Source: Salinibacillus kushneri
GTDB lineage: Bacteria > Bacillota > Bacilli > Bacillales > Alkalibacillaceae
Assembly: GCF_900111405.1 (NCBI RefSeq)
Contig: NZ_FOHJ01000004.1
Span: 186,001 to 250,000, forward strand
Reading direction: 5' to 3'
Length of the DNA stretch: 64,000 bases
This document shows positions 62,922-64,000 of the stretch, one piece after another. The position numbers and the translations under genes were made by a program. Below the pieces are notes generated by a model. That model was given only the letters and a program-made list of their open reading frames with translations, made no database searches and was not told where the DNA came from. Every line of letters begins with the position of its first letter. Position 1 is the first letter of the stretch.

Positions 62922-63545
62922 ATGACCAAGCTATCCAAAAGACAAGAAGCAATCCTGGAATACATAAAAGAACAAGTAACCGCTAAAGGATATCCTCCAT
63001 CTGTTAGAGAAATTGCACAGGCAGTCGGTCTTGCATCCAGCTCTACTGTTCATGGACACTTATCACGTTTAGAAGAAAAAGGCTTTATTCGAAGAGACCC
63101 TACCAAACCGAGAGCAATTGAAGTTTTAGAACTGGAAGAGGCGCAAAATGTTCCCAAAACCGATGCATTATACGCTCCGGTTATTGGTAAGGTTACAGCT
63201 GGTGAACCAATTACTGCGATTGAGAATATTGAAGAATATGTACCCGTACCCGAACACTTAGCGATTTCTGAAGATGATGTATTTGTATTAAATGTACAAG
63301 GAGAAAGTATGATTGAGGCTGGTATCCTTGATGGGGATCGCGTCATTATTCGTAAACAGCAAACCGCTCAAAATGGTGAAATTGTAGTAGCGATGACAGA
63401 AGATGAAGAAGCAACGGTTAAACGTTTCTTTAAGGAAAAGGATTATATCCGCTTGCAGCCTGAGAATGCTACAATGGAACCAATTATCGTTAATGATGTA
63501 ACCATTTTAGGAAAAGTGATTGGTCTGTTTAGAGAAATTCACTAA
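62922..63545 (+). CDS. lexA: SOS repressor LexA (DinR)
   Basis: A 207-residue SOS repressor. The winged helix (1-65) shows P-S-V-R-E-I-A and S-S-T-V-H-G-H-L. RecA-stimulated self-cleavage would occur at Ala93-Gly94 (V-T-A-G-E-P), with Ser129 (G-E-S-M) and Lys167 (T-V-K-R-F) as the catalytic pair. ATG 62922 follows GAGGTGAG; the upstream open frame to 62823 runs through the operators. It is divergent from the membrane-peptide/yneB unit across three LexA boxes. Confidence 0.96.
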   Translation: MTKLSKRQEAILEYIKEQVTAKGYPPSVREIAQAVGLASSSTVHGHLSRLEEKGFIRRDPTKPRAIEVLELEEAQNVPKTDALYAPVIGKVTAGEPITAIENIEEYVPVPEHLAISEDDVFVLNVQGESMIEAGILDGDRVIIRKQQTAQNGEIVVAMTEDEEATVKRFFKEKDYIRLQPENATMEPIIVNDVTILGKVIGLFREIH

Positions 63546-63572
63546 TCATAAATCAAATTAATAGTTTTATAG

Positions 63573-63617
63573 ATTAGGCCATTATTCATCAGGTGATGAG
63601 TAATGGCCTAATTATTT
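63573..63617 (+). terminator. Terminator after lexA
   Basis: ATTAGGCCATTA pairs with TAATGGCCTAAT, a 12-bp stem followed by TATTT. Confidence 0.85.
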
Positions 63618-63691
63618 GGGATATAAGCTAAAGATGTGTTTGTATAGGTTTTAAAATCGTTCATATACTAAGTAAAAAAGTGGTGAAAATA

Positions 63692-63826
63692 ATGAATCAG
63701 ATAAGTCGATTACTTAAAATTAACAATGGATTAAATATAGTGATTATCATAATGACAATTATTCATCATTTTATGATTAAGAATTCCATTGATAGTGGTA
63801 ATAATCAGGGAAATAATGATGGTTGA
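63692..63826 (+). CDS. Possible 44-residue membrane peptide, unknown
   Basis: An ORF starting M-N-Q-I-S-R-L-L-K-I-N-N-G with a hydrophobic run (I-V-I-I-I-M-T-I-I) and an Asn/Gly-rich tail. A weak ribosome site (GGTG) stands before ATG 63692. It follows lexA's terminator and ends before the glnA terminator. I recognise no family. Confidence 0.4.
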   Translation: MNQISRLLKINNGLNIVIIIMTIIHHFMIKNSIDSGNNQGNNDG

Positions 63827-63839
63827 CTTATGACTGTAT

Positions 63840-63873
63840 AAAAAATTCCTTGACGCTGTGCGCCAAGGAATTC
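63840..63873 (-). terminator. Terminator after glnA
   Basis: AATTCCTTG pairs with CAAGGAATT, followed by T4-5 on the minus strand. Confidence 0.85.
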
Positions 63874-63889
63874 GTAAAATTAATACGTC

Positions 63890-64000
63890 TGTAAATACTG
63901 CTCTCTTTCCCAAGGATGTACCTGTGTACGGAACATATCCCACTCGATTTCTTTTGCTTCTACAAAGTGTTCAAACAAGTGTTCACCTAAAGCATTTACA
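63890..64000 (-). CDS. glnA: Glutamine synthetase, C-terminal end (partial)
   Basis: The last 36 codons of a gene that runs off the right edge. The visible C-terminus reads [19 protein letters not shown] and then [17 protein letters not shown], the typical end of Bacillus GlnA (type I-alpha glutamine synthetase), which makes glutamine from glutamate and ammonia. The catalytic domain lies outside the window. Confidence 0.93.

Overview
The window looks like chromosome of a low-GC, endospore-forming, salt-adapted Bacillaceae (Virgibacillus/Oceanobacillus-like; genus is inference). Evidence: small acid-soluble spore proteins (Tlp, SspN, SspP), SirA, a KinA/E-like kinase, AGGAGG ribosome sites, and ectoine hydroxylase. 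From about 34 kb to the right end, gene order follows the B. subtilis lexA-yne-ccdA-citB-plsY-parEC block, in opposite orientation, ending in the 3' end of glnA.

The most notable content is a selenocysteine (Sec) system that conventional ORF calling breaks. selD at the left edge really starts at 81 and reads through an in-frame TGA at the catalytic position (G-G-U-G-C-K). A second interrupted gene at 49818-50063 encodes an 81-residue SelW/Rdx-type protein with C-x-x-U. Both TGAs are followed by hairpins with the same apical loop AGUUU closed by GC(A/G)/UGC, at distances expected of bacterial SECIS elements. selB, selW and selA lie together inside the otherwise conserved yne/citB block. The local formate dehydrogenase uses Cys, not Sec, so it does not explain the Sec trait.

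Layout: 0.1-2.4 kb, selD, a MITE-like repeat and an orphan PhnD-type lipoprotein. 2.4-10.5 kb, htpG under a CIRCE operator, NUDIX, metallo-hydrolase, ectD, DUF2512, intracellular subtilisin, a P-loop protein and an APH(6)-like kinase. 10.8-15.7 kb, a formate cluster: FNT channel converging on a formate dehydrogenase operon with three small partners. 16-23.6 kb, accessory genes with long, partly repetitive spacers. 23.8-32 kb, acyl-CoA synthetase, methyltransferase and a leucine/isovalerate (yng/liu) operon lacking its biotin carboxylase, with TetR and cre-like sites. 32-33 kb, fabI behind a FapR box. 33.1-34.2 kb, a putative inverted-repeat-bounded element carrying a 2H phosphoesterase. 34.2-48 kb, parCE, yneT, plsY, capA, folE2, yidD, yneQP, spore genes, a thioredoxin and aconitase. 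48.2-52.1 kb, the Sec cluster. 52-64 kb, kinase, gnd, yneK, the ccd genes with an orphan MrpB, sirA, tkt, and the SOS locus lexA/yneB, where a 30-residue membrane peptide replaces YneA behind three LexA boxes.
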